Assembly: GCA_036494815.1 (NCBI GenBank)
Contig: DASXNV010000035.1
Coordinates: forward strand, 48,250 to 112,249
Direction: 5' to 3'
Length of the DNA stretch: 64,000 bases
Origin: Poindextera sp036494815
GTDB lineage: Bacteria; Pseudomonadota; Alphaproteobacteria; Caulobacterales; Caulobacteraceae
Each line of letters starts with the position of its first letter. Within the stretch, counting starts at the first letter, position 1. Positions 42,326 to 52,067 of this stretch are shown here, piece by piece. The notes beneath the pieces are model-generated. The model did not search any database and had not been told where the DNA came from. It saw only the letters and a list, made by a program, of their open reading frames with translations. Made by a program: the position numbers and the translations under genes.

Positions 42326-43696
42326 TCACCCCAGAAGCCCGCCGCATCGGACATAATGCAAAAACGCGCGGCGGGCCTTGGCCCCATCGCTCATGGCCAA
42401 GGCCTTGAGAATGGGGCTGAGATCCTCTACGGCGCCACCGGCTCCATGTGTGGGTAGCAGGCTCGTCAGGATATCGACGAATATCTCCAGAGCGGCGTTG
42501 CCAGCCAGTTGCGCCAGGTTGCGGCATAGGGCCTGGTCAGCCGCCGCTCCGGACCGGGCGCGCACCGGACCGAAGGCGGCCCGCAGCGCGGTTTGAGGCT
42601 GGTTTTGGGCCGCCAGGAGGGTGAGGACGTCAAGCATGACCTGGGTCAGGAACCCCCTGACATCCGCCGCCTCGACCTCGGCCTGCACCAGATAGGCCAA
42701 GGCGCGATCCACCGCCGTCGAGGCGTCAGGCGAGGCGATGAACAGTCCGCCATTGCGGCCACGCTCCATGCGCACCGCGGAATGTTCCTCAAGCAGCCGC
42801 ACGGCTTGCCGGACGGTTCCCACCGTTGCGCCATAGCGCTCCATGACTTCGGCCGCTCCGCCGATGCGCTGGCCGGTCTTCCAACCCATCCCCCGGACAT
42901 CTCGCAGGATTTCGCGCGCAAGCCGCTCGGCGTTGTTTTCAGCCGTCTGCGCCCAGGACCCTTCGGCAAGGTCAATCACGGGAAGCGGCCGATTCTCCGC
43001 ATCCATGGAGCCCCAGACGCGCCATCCTGCACGGATGATGTCCTGTTGACGCCGCCGCAGATCAAACAGGCCGGCGATATCGGCGCCGATCAGCGCTTCG
43101 ACCATTTGCAGGGTCAGATCCCAAAGTTCGCTTCGGCTACCTTCTTCGGCGGCCAAAACACTATTTGGGAGAAGGTCTATGCCGTATTCCGCGGTGGTCT
43201 GGTAGGCGAGCGCGACCACCGGGTCCTTGAATAGGCCGCGAAGAGCGCGGGTCATCTCCCTGTGACCGCCGATCCGCTGGAATTCCGCATGAGAAAGACT
43301 ATCGAGGCGTGCGGCCAGGCGGCGAATGTGATCACAGGCCGCGGGATCCAATTTCGGCGCGCCGGACAGGAAGAGATGCGTGTCCGTGGCCTTCAGCAAT
43401 GGATCCAGGCCGGCGGGTCCCTGCATCCGGCTCTCGATGGCGATGGCCAACGCCCGGCTTGCAAATTCCGGATTTGGTTGCGCAACGACCAGACCGCCGC
43501 CGTGGCCGCGCCTCATATAGGCGACGCCGCGCTCCTTGAGGATGCGCACGGCCTGGCGCAGCAAAGAGCGACCCGTGTCGTGATGGTTGAGGAGATCCTC
43601 CTCCGAAGCGACAACGGCGCCCGGCTTCAGCCGGTCGGCCCGGATCTGAACGGCGATCTGGTCGGCCAGCTGGATGCTGGCGGGATCATCCGCCAT
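42326..43696 (-). CDS. Tandem (duplicated) GntR/FadR-type regulator
   Basis: The 456-aa protein holds two winged HTH units in one chain: residues 8-73 (QIAVQIRADRLKPGAVV, then SLLRQAVRILKERGV, wing GHGGGLVV) and 252-322 (ERLAREILRDV, TVRQAVRLLEEHSAV, wing RNGGLFIA). Each is followed by a helical, FCD-like region of about 130-180 residues. Normal GntR proteins have a single unit of about 220-250 aa and dimerise; this fused form probably acts as a built-in dimer. It converges on the P450 operon, with 15 bases between the stops. Confidence 0.85.
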   Translation of the reverse strand: MADDPASIQLADQIAVQIRADRLKPGAVVASEEDLLNHHDTGRSLLRQAVRILKERGVAYMRRGHGGGLVVAQPNPEFASRALAIAIESRMQGPAGLDPLLKATDTHLFLSGAPKLDPAACDHIRRLAARLDSLSHAEFQRIGGHREMTRALRGLFKDPVVALAYQTTAEYGIDLLPNSVLAAEEGSRSELWDLTLQMVEALIGADIAGLFDLRRRQQDIIRAGWRVWGSMDAENRPLPVIDLAEGSWAQTAENNAERLAREILRDVRGMGWKTGQRIGGAAEVMERYGATVGTVRQAVRLLEEHSAVRMERGRNGGLFIASPDASTAVDRALAYLVQAEVEAADVRGFLTQVMLDVLTLLAAQNQPQTALRAAFGPVRARSGAAADQALCRNLAQLAGNAALEIFVDILTSLLPTHGAGGAVEDLSPILKALAMSDGAKARRAFLHYVRCGGLLG

Positions 43697-44157
43697 GCGC
43701 GCTCATCGTTGGCGCCGCAGCAATCGCCATCGCTCGCGAGGTCATGCTCCCCAAACAATCCGTCCTATCGCAAGATCAAGTCCGGTCACGTCCCCGCCCC
43801 CGGGAAATCTGCAGCCCCCGCACTGCCAACAGGCATGATGACCCACCGGGGCTTGAGCATCAACCCAAGCCTGAACCCGCAGCAACGCCTGCCCTGACCA
43901 CCGTGAAACTGACTCCAGACTGCGCGGCGGTGGCCGTTGAAGCACTCCCGATTCATCGCTATTACGAATGATTTGCTCCGTTAAATTCTTTATTCAGAAT
44001 GCATGGCGTGATATAAAATTGTCTTCTGCGCGTCTGGGTGGGCGCCGATCTGGCGGTCGTCGCCGGGACGGCTCGGGTTTGGCCTGATGAAGCGGCGCAT
44101 TCTCGCCGTGCGCAGGAGCGAGCTACGCCGACACCCAATGGAATCGATAGAGACGAC
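43697..44157. other. 461-bp divergent intergenic region with possible promoter
   Basis: It lies between the tandem GntR gene (minus) and the IclR gene (plus). No gene is supported. From 43965 to 44025 it is A/T-rich: TTTATT (43989-43994), 17 bases, TATAAA (44012-44017) may be the IclR promoter. The open frames in the region have no family features. Confidence 0.5.
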
Positions 44158-44973
44158 ATGACCGCAGTTGAGACGCCCGCGGGCGAAAGCCCTTCCGCTG
44201 ACGATGATGATGGTCTGGCTGGAACGGCGAAGAACACTGTCAAGCCGGTCGCCAACGCCATCCGCATCCTTCGCTATCTGAGCCAGACCGGTCAACCGGC
44301 CCGGACCACACAGCTCGCCCGCTCCCTGTCGATCAATACCAGCACCTGCTTCAACATCCTGCGCACGCTGGTCAGCGAAGGCGTGGTCGAGTTCGATCCC
44401 ATCTCCAAGACCTACAAGCTCGGCGTGGGGCTGCTCAAACTAGTCGGCCATTCCATTCGCGAGGGGCAGCGGCTGGAAATGGCCAGGCCTCTGATGCACG
44501 CTCTGGCCGACCGGTTCTCCGTAACCGCAACCCTTTGGCGGCGTATCGGCGAAGATCGTATCGTGCTGGTCGCCGTGGAGCAGAGCCCCGGGGATCTTCG
44601 TATCCACATGACCACGGGACAGCGGCTCCCATTCCTCATGGGGGCGACTGGTCGATTGGTGGGCGCGGAGCTTGGGCTCAGCAAGCAGGACACGGCCGCG
44701 GCCTTCCGGGCGCTGCGCTGGGCTCGCCCCATCGAGTTCGAGACCTACTGGCAGGAAGTGCAAATGGCTAAGGCTCGTGGTTGGGCCATAGACGACGGTT
44801 ATTTTTCGCACGGGATCACGACGGTGGCCGTGCCCGTGTACGACACCGACGGGGTCATGTCCTTTTCACTATCGAGCGTGATGTTCCGCGGCCAGTACGA
44901 CGAAGCCGAAATCGAGGCCCTGGGCCAGGAGATGAAGCAACTGGGCCCCCGCCTCACGGAAATTCTCTACTGA
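44158..44973 (+). CDS. IclR-family transcriptional regulator
   Basis: The 271-aa regulator has an acidic/Ala-rich tail of about 25 residues, the winged HTH at about 26-90 (VKPVANAIRILRYL, then TTQLARSLSINTSTCFNILRTL) and the GAF-like effector domain (VLVAVEQSPGDLRI, then MGATGRLVGAEL). The ATG at 44158 suits the family; the ribosome site is weak. It is monocistronic and may regulate the two TonB receptors or the GntR-linked operon. The target cannot be named. Confidence 0.88.
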   Translation: MTAVETPAGESPSADDDDGLAGTAKNTVKPVANAIRILRYLSQTGQPARTTQLARSLSINTSTCFNILRTLVSEGVVEFDPISKTYKLGVGLLKLVGHSIREGQRLEMARPLMHALADRFSVTATLWRRIGEDRIVLVAVEQSPGDLRIHMTTGQRLPFLMGATGRLVGAELGLSKQDTAAAFRALRWARPIEFETYWQEVQMAKARGWAIDDGYFSHGITTVAVPVYDTDGVMSFSLSSVMFRGQYDEAEIEALGQEMKQLGPRLTEILY

Positions 44974-45075
44974 ACGCCAATCCCGCTGAGCCTAAGGGGG
45001 GTTGCTACCCATTTAAGCTGGTTCGATAAGCGATGAGCAAGCTTGGCGTCGCCCCCCCCACCTCGCGCCGCTCCT

Positions 45076-46446
45076 TCAGGCCTCCTGAAGGCCCTCGGCA
45101 TTGCGGGAAGGCAGCTGGCCTTCGGGCGTCATCTCCCGCGGCGGCTCCGCAGCGGTGAGAAGGGCCTGGAGCCTGGCGCGGGTGAGCGGATAGGTGAACG
45201 ACAGCCACGCGCCGGCTAAAAACAGCCCCGCTGACGGCCCGGCGAAAAGCAGATTCAAACCCAACAGCGCCGAAGGCGCGTTTTTCTGCATCAGCGCCGG
45301 CTGATAGCCGACCATCGCCAGCGCCAGAAATGCAATGCCGACCGACAAGGCGCCTCCCAGCTTCCAGCTGCTGATCAGCAGGGCGAACAGCACGCCGGGC
45401 TGATCGGCCCCGGACTGAAGCCTCAACTCGTCGGCGGCGTCGGCCATCATCGCGCGCGGCAGCAGTGTGAAGGCGGCATAGGAAACGCCCCAGGCCATCA
45501 TCGCCAGGCACGCCACGAGCAGGTTTCCCTTGGGTGTGGCCAAAAACGCCACACTGACCACCGCCGCCAGGACGCCGAACAGGCCAAGCGCGGTCTGTTT
45601 GCCCAGCCATTTGGCGCAGGCGGCGACGAACGGCATAGCGAGCATGGCCGTTCCCATCTGCGCAATCAGCAGCACGCCGATGGCGCTGCGCTCCAAACCC
45701 TTCACCGCCGTGAAGAAGAACACCAGAGCCGCCGAGGCCACGCCGAAACCAAGGCCAAACAAAAGGTCGATGAGCGCCAGGCGCAGAACGCTGGGACGCA
45801 CGACCACGCGCACATAGTCCCGAAGTCCGAAGACTTCTCGCACGGCGGGGGCGGCAAGCTCATCTGTGCGCCATACGGCGAACGTCACTGCAGGCGCCAT
45901 CAGGGCAATGATCACCCAACCCATCAGCTGGGTCGGCGCCGTCGTGATGTGGAGATGCGCCGCAAATAGCGGGAAGGCCATGACGGCGAGCGTGCCGCAC
46001 ATGAACCCGGCCTGCAGCCAGGCATAGACCTTGGAGCGCTCGTCGTAGCCTGTGGACAAGCCAGCCGCGAGTGCGAGTTGGGCCAGCGACAAAATCGACC
46101 AACCGAGGAACACCGCGATCAATCCAAATAGCAGATAGGCAGGCCCGACGCCCCTGTGCGCCATGAACAGCATATAGACCGAGAGCATGAGCGCCGGCGC
46201 GCCGAAGATGAGCCAAGGCTTGTAGCGGCCCAGGCGGCTACGGGTGCGATCCATGGCCGAGCCGAGCAGCGGATCGACCACGAGGTCCAGAACCCGCACC
46301 GCGGTAAATACGGCCCCAACCACCGCCAACTTCAAGCCAAGCGCATTAGCGTAATATTCCGGGATCATCACCACCAGCGGCAGAGACAAGGCGGCCAGCG
46401 GAACGCTCAACGAAGCCAGCGCAGGCAGCCCATTGCGTTTGGCCAT
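45076..46446 (-). CDS. MFS transporter, MelB/GPH-like
   Basis: The 456-aa protein has about 12 membrane helices. The segment DPLLGSAMDRTRSRLGRYKPWL after helix 2 is the signature of the glycoside-pentoside-hexuronide (MelB) symporter group and its relatives. These use Na+ or H+ to import sugars and glycosides, but relatives in this position often carry other metabolites. GGAAGG precedes the ATG by 8 bases. It lies 125 bases downstream of TonB receptor 1 and may complete its import route across the inner membrane. Confidence 0.88.
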   Translation of the reverse strand: MAKRNGLPALASLSVPLAALSLPLVVMIPEYYANALGLKLAVVGAVFTAVRVLDLVVDPLLGSAMDRTRSRLGRYKPWLIFGAPALMLSVYMLFMAHRGVGPAYLLFGLIAVFLGWSILSLAQLALAAGLSTGYDERSKVYAWLQAGFMCGTLAVMAFPLFAAHLHITTAPTQLMGWVIIALMAPAVTFAVWRTDELAAPAVREVFGLRDYVRVVVRPSVLRLALIDLLFGLGFGVASAALVFFFTAVKGLERSAIGVLLIAQMGTAMLAMPFVAACAKWLGKQTALGLFGVLAAVVSVAFLATPKGNLLVACLAMMAWGVSYAAFTLLPRAMMADAADELRLQSGADQPGVLFALLISSWKLGGALSVGIAFLALAMVGYQPALMQKNAPSALLGLNLLFAGPSAGLFLAGAWLSFTYPLTRARLQALLTAAEPPREMTPEGQLPSRNAEGLQEA

Positions 46447-46571
46447 CAGCTAGACCTTCCCTGAAAAAGGATCCGAGCCCCTTGCCCAGGCCGCTGAACA
46501 GCCGACCTGACCAGCCGCATTGTACCGTGGTTACGGCGCCGCCCTGCAGTCAGGCGACGCCGCGCCCATGG

Positions 46572-48899
46572 TCAGCGTCCGAAATCGTAGCGCAACTCAA
46601 TGCCGAAGAAGCGCGGCTCGCCGTAAAGGTCCGCAACCGTCATCGTGGCGGCATTGAGCTGGTTGTTGCTGCCGATCACATATTTCGTATCGGCGACGTT
46701 CTGCACAAAGAGGGCCGCACTGACCGAACTGCCGTAGATATGCCGCCAATCGGCGCGCAGGTCGACCCGAGTGTAGCCAGGAATATTGGCGCCCGGCGAG
46801 TCCGCGTCCACACTATAGAAGCCGTTTGGCACATTGAACGGATCGGTGGCGATGCTGCTCTGGTGGTAGATGTTAGCCTGCGCCGTAAGTTCACCGAAGT
46901 GCGACGGGACCGGGATGGTCACCATCGGCGTCACGGTCAGCTGATGCGAGGGTGTGTTCGGGAAGCGGCTGCTTTTTGGGTTTCCGTCGGCCACGTCGTC
47001 GAACTTGGAATATTTAGCGTCAAGATAGGTGTAGTTCAGCGACACTCGGAAGTATTCATTCGCGATAGCGGTGAAATCGACATCAACACCTGCGATGGAA
47101 CCGACCCCGACGTTTTTCGTGAGGGTCTGGGGAATCCCACTCTCCACGATATTCTCAAAGCGCTGGATGCCGGTGTAGTCGTCGTAGAAACCATCCACGT
47201 CGAAGCGAGTCCGAACCCCGCCGATATCGTGCTGCCCCTTGATCCCGAATTCATAGTCGGTGTCAAATTCAGGTTGGAAGAAGCGGTCCGCGGCGTTCTG
47301 GGCTGTGCCGTTGAAACCGCCTTCCTTAAAGCCTCTACGGATAGTGCCGTAGACGTTGAGCTCTGGATCGATCTTGTAGGTGGCCGCCACGTTCCAGGTG
47401 GCCGCGCTGAACGTGTGCCTCAAAACCCCTGATTGGCTGAGCGTTAGTTGTGGCCCAAACGGCGGCGGAACCAGGGGGTCCAGGAATAAGGTGGTCTGAG
47501 GGCCACTTTGGACAGGATCCTGAGTCTCGCGGACCCCGGCGGTCAGGGTCAACTTGTCGGTGACCTTCCAGTCAGCCTGGCCAAACACCGCCTGGCTGGA
47601 ACTGGCGCTCTGACCAAGCACCTCGATATCGGCGATCGGGCCGAAGGCGGCGAGAGGCCCAAGCCCGCTGCTGGGTTCCTGGATCCGGAAGCCGATCTGA
47701 TGCGGACTCCAATTGTGTTCGTAGTAGTAGCCCAAGACCCCGCTGACCGGTCCCGCGGACAGCTGGGCCTGAAACTCTTCGGTTATCTCATGACTGACCG
47801 AGACCGGGTTGTTCACATGCAGGAGCGTGAGATTGGTCGCATCCAGGTCATAGGACTGGCCGCCCTGGGAGTTCCGGTCGCTCACGATGTTCTTGAAGGT
47901 CAAGTGTTCATTCAACCTCCAGGAGGTGGTGTTCAGCCAACCTTGATTGTCGCGTCTGACGAAGTGCAGCGGATCGTCGCCAAGGACCGTGCGGATGCCC
48001 AGGGCTTGCTGCATGGCGAGCTGCTGCAGCAACGCCGCCGATGCGCCGGGCTGACCGTCGATCGGGGCAGTGACTTTAGAGAGTACGGCGCCCGAACCTT
48101 TTTCCTGATTCCAGTTGGCCTGATAAATCGTGGTGTTCTCGAAGCCCTCAAAGGGCTTCAGCGTCAGGATGGCGCGATAAGATTGACGGTCTTCATTGTC
48201 TAGCTTCGCGCCATCGAGCTGGTAAGTGGTGAAGCCGTCCCGATTGAGACTTTGACCAGCAATACGGAACATCACCTTGTCTTGGATGATCGGGCCGCCG
48301 ACCGCGAATTCGAGATCCCTGCGGTTATAGTTGCCCAGGCGCGTGTCGATAAAACCTTCCCAATCATTGGTCGCGGCGTGCGGCGTGAACAGGATGGCGC
48401 CGCCTTCGGTGTTGCGGCCAAACAGGGTCCCCTGGGGACCTTTCAGCACTTGGACGCTCTGCAAGTCATATATCGCGGACGCGAAATCCGGCACCTCAGC
48501 GAAATAGGCGACGACGCCCGGAGAGCTCTGGCCGAAGGTCTGGCCCTGACCGCGGATCGAATAGGTGGTGTCGGCCCGATTGGACGCCGTGCTCTGAATG
48601 CTTAGTCCCGGCGCCACACGCGAAAGGTCGCTCGCATTCTTGACGCCTTGCTGGTCCAGCTGTTGGGCGTTGAGCGCCACCACAGAGACCGGAACATCCT
48701 GCAGGCGCTCACTGCGCCGGCGGGCCGTGACGACAATCTCGCCCAGGGAATTCACGGGCGCCTGACTGGCGGCCAACGGCGCAGCCGCCTGCTGGGCCAA
48801 GGCCCATGTCGGAGCGGTCAGGCAGCTTGCCGCGAACAGTCCCGCCAGGCCGGCTTTGCGAATGAAACTCGCGCCCGTGATCAATGTGGTCTCTTGCAT
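46572..48899 (-). CDS. TonB-dependent outer-membrane receptor 1
   Basis: The 775-aa protein has a Sec signal peptide (to about 35, ALAQQ cleavage), an N-terminal plug with EIVVTARRRSERLQDVPVSV and a C-terminal beta-barrel ending in RYDFGR. It would import a bulky or scarce substrate using TonB energy. It is paralogous to receptor 2 upstream, with nearly identical leader and signal sequence. GGAGG precedes the ATG. An MFS gene follows. The substrate is unknown; FecI/FecR-type regulators are not present. Confidence 0.93.
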   Translation of the reverse strand: MQETTLITGASFIRKAGLAGLFAASCLTAPTWALAQQAAAPLAASQAPVNSLGEIVVTARRRSERLQDVPVSVVALNAQQLDQQGVKNASDLSRVAPGLSIQSTASNRADTTYSIRGQGQTFGQSSPGVVAYFAEVPDFASAIYDLQSVQVLKGPQGTLFGRNTEGGAILFTPHAATNDWEGFIDTRLGNYNRRDLEFAVGGPIIQDKVMFRIAGQSLNRDGFTTYQLDGAKLDNEDRQSYRAILTLKPFEGFENTTIYQANWNQEKGSGAVLSKVTAPIDGQPGASAALLQQLAMQQALGIRTVLGDDPLHFVRRDNQGWLNTTSWRLNEHLTFKNIVSDRNSQGGQSYDLDATNLTLLHVNNPVSVSHEITEEFQAQLSAGPVSGVLGYYYEHNWSPHQIGFRIQEPSSGLGPLAAFGPIADIEVLGQSASSSQAVFGQADWKVTDKLTLTAGVRETQDPVQSGPQTTLFLDPLVPPPFGPQLTLSQSGVLRHTFSAATWNVAATYKIDPELNVYGTIRRGFKEGGFNGTAQNAADRFFQPEFDTDYEFGIKGQHDIGGVRTRFDVDGFYDDYTGIQRFENIVESGIPQTLTKNVGVGSIAGVDVDFTAIANEYFRVSLNYTYLDAKYSKFDDVADGNPKSSRFPNTPSHQLTVTPMVTIPVPSHFGELTAQANIYHQSSIATDPFNVPNGFYSVDADSPGANIPGYTRVDLRADWRHIYGSSVSAALFVQNVADTKYVIGSNNQLNAATMTVADLYGEPRFFGIELRYDFGR

Positions 48900-49020
48900 A
48901 ATCCCTCCCCGACTCGACGGTTGCCGCCGAGATTTTTCTGACGGTCGTTAGCGGTCAGCTTTGAACACAATGAGCGCATATGTTCAACTCAATTTCAAGA
49001 ATGAGTTTCTCGATTGAGAA
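48900..49020. repeat. Duplicated TonB leader, copy 1
   Basis: This ~120-bp upstream region matches 51791-51912 with about 14 differences. It holds the ribosome site, a conserved segment (48900-48967) and the inverted repeat TTGAACA-N13-TGTTCAA. It arose with the receptor gene duplication. Confidence 0.85.
48961..48987. promoter_or_regulatory. Inverted repeat TTGAACA-N13-TGTTCAA, TonB-1
   Basis: Perfect 7-base arms (48961-48967 and 48981-48987) separated by 13 bases, about 60 bases before the receptor start. In the second copy the arms are identical while 4 of 13 spacer bases differ. Centre-to-centre spacing of 20 bp suits a dimeric regulator. Confidence 0.6.
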
Positions 49021-49480
49021 TGCGCTTTAGCCGTCGATGGGTGGAAACGGTCCTGGAACCTCGGTCGACTCCGCCGCAATCTTGGTTCGGAAGGCAGCGC
49101 CGGCCTGATCGGACGCAGCAGTCACTTCCCTATAAGGTGCAGTAATTATGTAGTTTTCAGACAGCTGGCGCGGACACGTGGGGGCGAATTTTCATCGGGC
49201 GCCGGCTTTCGTTTCGCCCCGCACTTCTTCCGACATGAGAATTCGCCGCTGCATCGCCTTTGCGCCTATTATGCCGCAAATCAGCTATGGACAGGGGCCG
49301 CCAGCTGCACACTAACGACGCCGCCGGGGCGACCAGTCCTTGGCTCTCCCGCCGCTCCCTGGTCATCTAAAAACCGCGCATTCGCGTTCGCGCTAAGGCC
49401 GATCACACAAGACCGGCCCCCTGGCCTATGCGCACGAAGCGATGGCGCCATCCTTGAACGGGATGACGCCCTGGCCTCGA
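49021..49480. other. Intergenic DNA between the two TonB receptors
   Basis: The 460 bases upstream of the duplicated leader hold no gene that I can support. A weak GGCCG/CGGCC pair lies near 49397-49417. No clear terminator for receptor 2 is seen. Confidence 0.5.
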
Positions 49481-51790
49481 CTATTTTCCGAATTCCCAGC
49501 GCAATTCGACCCCGTAGAAGGGCGGGGGATTGAAGAGCGCAGTCTCGGTGCCGAAGGTGTTGAGCTGATTGTCGGTGCCGACAATATACTTCTCATTGAA
49601 CACATTTTGGCCGTAGAGGGCCACACTGATCTGAGTGCCGAAGATGTGCCGCCAATCAGCTCGCAGATCAACCCGTGTATAGCCTGGCGCGTTCGCTCCC
49701 GCCGCGTCCAGATCGACTGAGCTGTTGCCGTTCGTCACATTGAAGGCGTCGGTGGCGTAGCTGCTCTGATAATAGATATTGGCTTGGGCCGTCAGCGTCC
49801 CGATGTTCTCGGGGATCGGTATCGTCACCAGCGGCGTGACGGTCAGCTGGTTCGCGGGCGTGTTGGGGAAGCGGCTGTGCGAGACATCTCCGACCCCCAC
49901 CCCGCCGTCGAACGCGCTATATTTGGCGTCCAGGTAGGTGTAGCCCGCCGTTACGCGGATGTAGCGGTTCGGCACAACCGTAAATTGGAACTCCGCGCCG
50001 TCAATATGGCCTGCCGCGGCGTTCTGGATAACGGTGGCGACGGCTCCGGAGGGAAGGCCGACGTTTTCGTCCCGCTGGATATTGGTGTAGTCGTCGTAGA
50101 AGCCATCGATGTCGTAGGTTGTCTGCCAGCCTCCCATATTGAAGCGGCCTTTGACGCCCAGTTCATAGTCGGTGACGTATTCCGGCAGGTATTCCTGAAG
50201 GCCCGGAGGGGCGGTGCCGTTGAAGCCGCCCTGCTTGTAGCCTTTGGCGACGTGGCCATAGGCGTTCATGTTCTGGTCAATTGAATAGTCGGCGGCGAAG
50301 TTCCAGGTGAGCGTATTGAAAGTGTGCTGTTGCCCGGGCGCAAATAGGAATGCGAGGGAGCTTAGAGTCGGGGTTGGCGGATAGACGCTCAAAGTGCTGC
50401 CCGTTGGCTCCGCCGTCAACTCGTCGGTCGTGTAGCGAGCACCGCCCGTCAAGGTAAGTTTCGAGGTCGCCTTCCAGTCGAGCTGAGCATATGGACCGCG
50501 ACTGACGCTGCTGCTGCCTTCGGCGACGACTTCTGCGTTGGCCGGCGCGAACGGGGCGAAGAGAATGGGAGAGACCTCGACGAAGCCGATCTGGAACGGC
50601 GCCGTGGTGCGTTCATAGTAGTAGCCGGCGGCGCCGCTGATCGGCCCCAGATCTCCACGCGCCTGGAATTCCTCTGTGTACTGGTGGTTCTTGTTGGGCG
50701 GATTGAGGACACCCAGTAGCGGGAGCTGTGTTTCCGAAAGGTCCCAATTCTTCTCGCCATTGGTGTCCAGGAAGCTAGCGATATTCTTCAGCGAGAAATT
50801 GTCATTGATCCGCCAGTTTGTGGTGTTGATCACACCCGTGGTATCGGAGACAAATTTGTGTAACGGGAACGCGCCAAGAACTTGGCGATTTCCCAATGAC
50901 TGTTGAAGGGCGAGCTGCGCCTGCAGTGCGGGGTACAGTGGCGGAATGGCCGGTGAGACGTTGATGAGTACGGCGCCGTCGTTATTTTCATGCTGACGCG
51001 TAGTCTGAACAATCGTCGTATTATCAAAATTTGCGAACGGCTTGAACGTAAAGACTCCGCGAAAATTCTGTTTGTTCTCGTTGTCGAGCTTGGTTCCGTC
51101 GAATGTATCGGTCGTATAGCCGTCATGATTCAGTATCTGCCCCGCGACACGGAACGTAAACATGTCATTTCCGGGAATGACCGCACCACCCACGCCGAAT
51201 TCAAAATCCTTGCGGCCATAGTTGCCCAGGCGCGTATCGATGTAGCCGTTGTAGTCTTCAGTCGGCAATTGCGGCGCGAACAGAACGGCGCCGCCACTGG
51301 TGTTCCGGCCGAACAGCGTGCCCTGAGGCCCCTTCAACACTTGGACGTTCCCAATATCGAAGATCGCCTCGCTGAAGTTCGCCACGTCGGCGAAATAGGG
51401 AATGACCCCCGGCCCTGACCCGAAGGTCGATCCTTGGCCGCGGATTGAGAAGGTGACCGCGCTTCGACTAGCCGCGGTGTTCATGATGCTCAGGCCCGGC
51501 GCAACCCTTGAGAGGTCGTTGGCTGTGACCACGCCTTCCTGGGTCAGCTGCGTTTTGTTGAGCGACACGATGGAGATCGGGACAGCCTGGGCCTTCTCTT
51601 CATGTCGGCGGGCCGTGACGACGATTTCAGCAATCGAGCTGACTGGAGCGGCGGCGCCGGCGGCCGGCTCACCCGCCGCCTGCTGGGCCAAAGCCCAGCT
51701 CGGAGCGGTCAGGCAGCTTGCCGCGAATAGTCCCGCCAGGCCGATTTTGCGAACGAGACGCGCGCGCGTGATCAATGTGGTCTCTTGCAT
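49481..51790 (-). CDS. TonB-dependent outer-membrane receptor 2
   Basis: The 769-aa receptor has a Sec signal peptide (LAQQA), a plug with EIVVTARRHEEKAQAVPISI and a barrel ending in RWEFGK. It is a diverged duplicate of receptor 1: the leader peptide differs by a few residues, the barrel by more, suggesting different or broader ligands. GGAGG precedes the ATG. It is the first of three minus-strand uptake genes. No regulator is fused. Confidence 0.93.
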   Translation of the reverse strand: MQETTLITRARLVRKIGLAGLFAASCLTAPSWALAQQAAGEPAAGAAAPVSSIAEIVVTARRHEEKAQAVPISIVSLNKTQLTQEGVVTANDLSRVAPGLSIMNTAASRSAVTFSIRGQGSTFGSGPGVIPYFADVANFSEAIFDIGNVQVLKGPQGTLFGRNTSGGAVLFAPQLPTEDYNGYIDTRLGNYGRKDFEFGVGGAVIPGNDMFTFRVAGQILNHDGYTTDTFDGTKLDNENKQNFRGVFTFKPFANFDNTTIVQTTRQHENNDGAVLINVSPAIPPLYPALQAQLALQQSLGNRQVLGAFPLHKFVSDTTGVINTTNWRINDNFSLKNIASFLDTNGEKNWDLSETQLPLLGVLNPPNKNHQYTEEFQARGDLGPISGAAGYYYERTTAPFQIGFVEVSPILFAPFAPANAEVVAEGSSSVSRGPYAQLDWKATSKLTLTGGARYTTDELTAEPTGSTLSVYPPTPTLSSLAFLFAPGQQHTFNTLTWNFAADYSIDQNMNAYGHVAKGYKQGGFNGTAPPGLQEYLPEYVTDYELGVKGRFNMGGWQTTYDIDGFYDDYTNIQRDENVGLPSGAVATVIQNAAAGHIDGAEFQFTVVPNRYIRVTAGYTYLDAKYSAFDGGVGVGDVSHSRFPNTPANQLTVTPLVTIPIPENIGTLTAQANIYYQSSYATDAFNVTNGNSSVDLDAAGANAPGYTRVDLRADWRHIFGTQISVALYGQNVFNEKYIVGTDNQLNTFGTETALFNPPPFYGVELRWEFGK

Positions 51791-51912
51791 GTTCCCTCCC
51801 CGACTCGACGGTTGCCGCCGAGATTTTTCTGACGGTCATTAGCGGTCAGCTTTGAACAGTATGAACGCACATGTTCAACTTGAATTCAAGAATGACCTTC
51901 TCGGCTGAGAAT
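51791..51912. repeat. Duplicated TonB leader, copy 2
   Basis: Second copy of the leader of 48900-49020, with the same ribosome site and central inverted repeat. It additionally contains a 12-bp palindrome CTTGAATTCAAG (51879-51890) not kept in copy 1. Confidence 0.85.
51852..51878. promoter_or_regulatory. Inverted repeat TTGAACA-N13-TGTTCAA, TonB-2
   Basis: Arms at 51852-51858 and 51872-51878 are identical to those in copy 1, with the same 13-base spacing; the spacer differs at 4 positions. Conservation of arms over spacer argues for protein binding. Confidence 0.6.
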
Positions 51913-52067
51913 ATCATTTGACGACGGTTCGATGGGCGCGGGCCTTGGCGCTCGCGCAGCCGCGGCATTCGTTGCGTGCGGGAAACCTCAGTTGTGTCGC
52001 CTTTGCGCCCATAACGCAGCGGATCGGCGATGGACAAGCCTCACGAGCTCGCGACATAGTCCTGGCT

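Noticed and set aside
43742..43945. 67-codon frame between GntR and IclR genes
   Set aside because: No ribosome site and composition like shadow frames; not supported as a gene.
49157..49366. Small minus-strand frame in the TonB intergenic region
   Set aside because: No ribosome site, Arg/Ser-rich composition, no motif; treated as noncoding.
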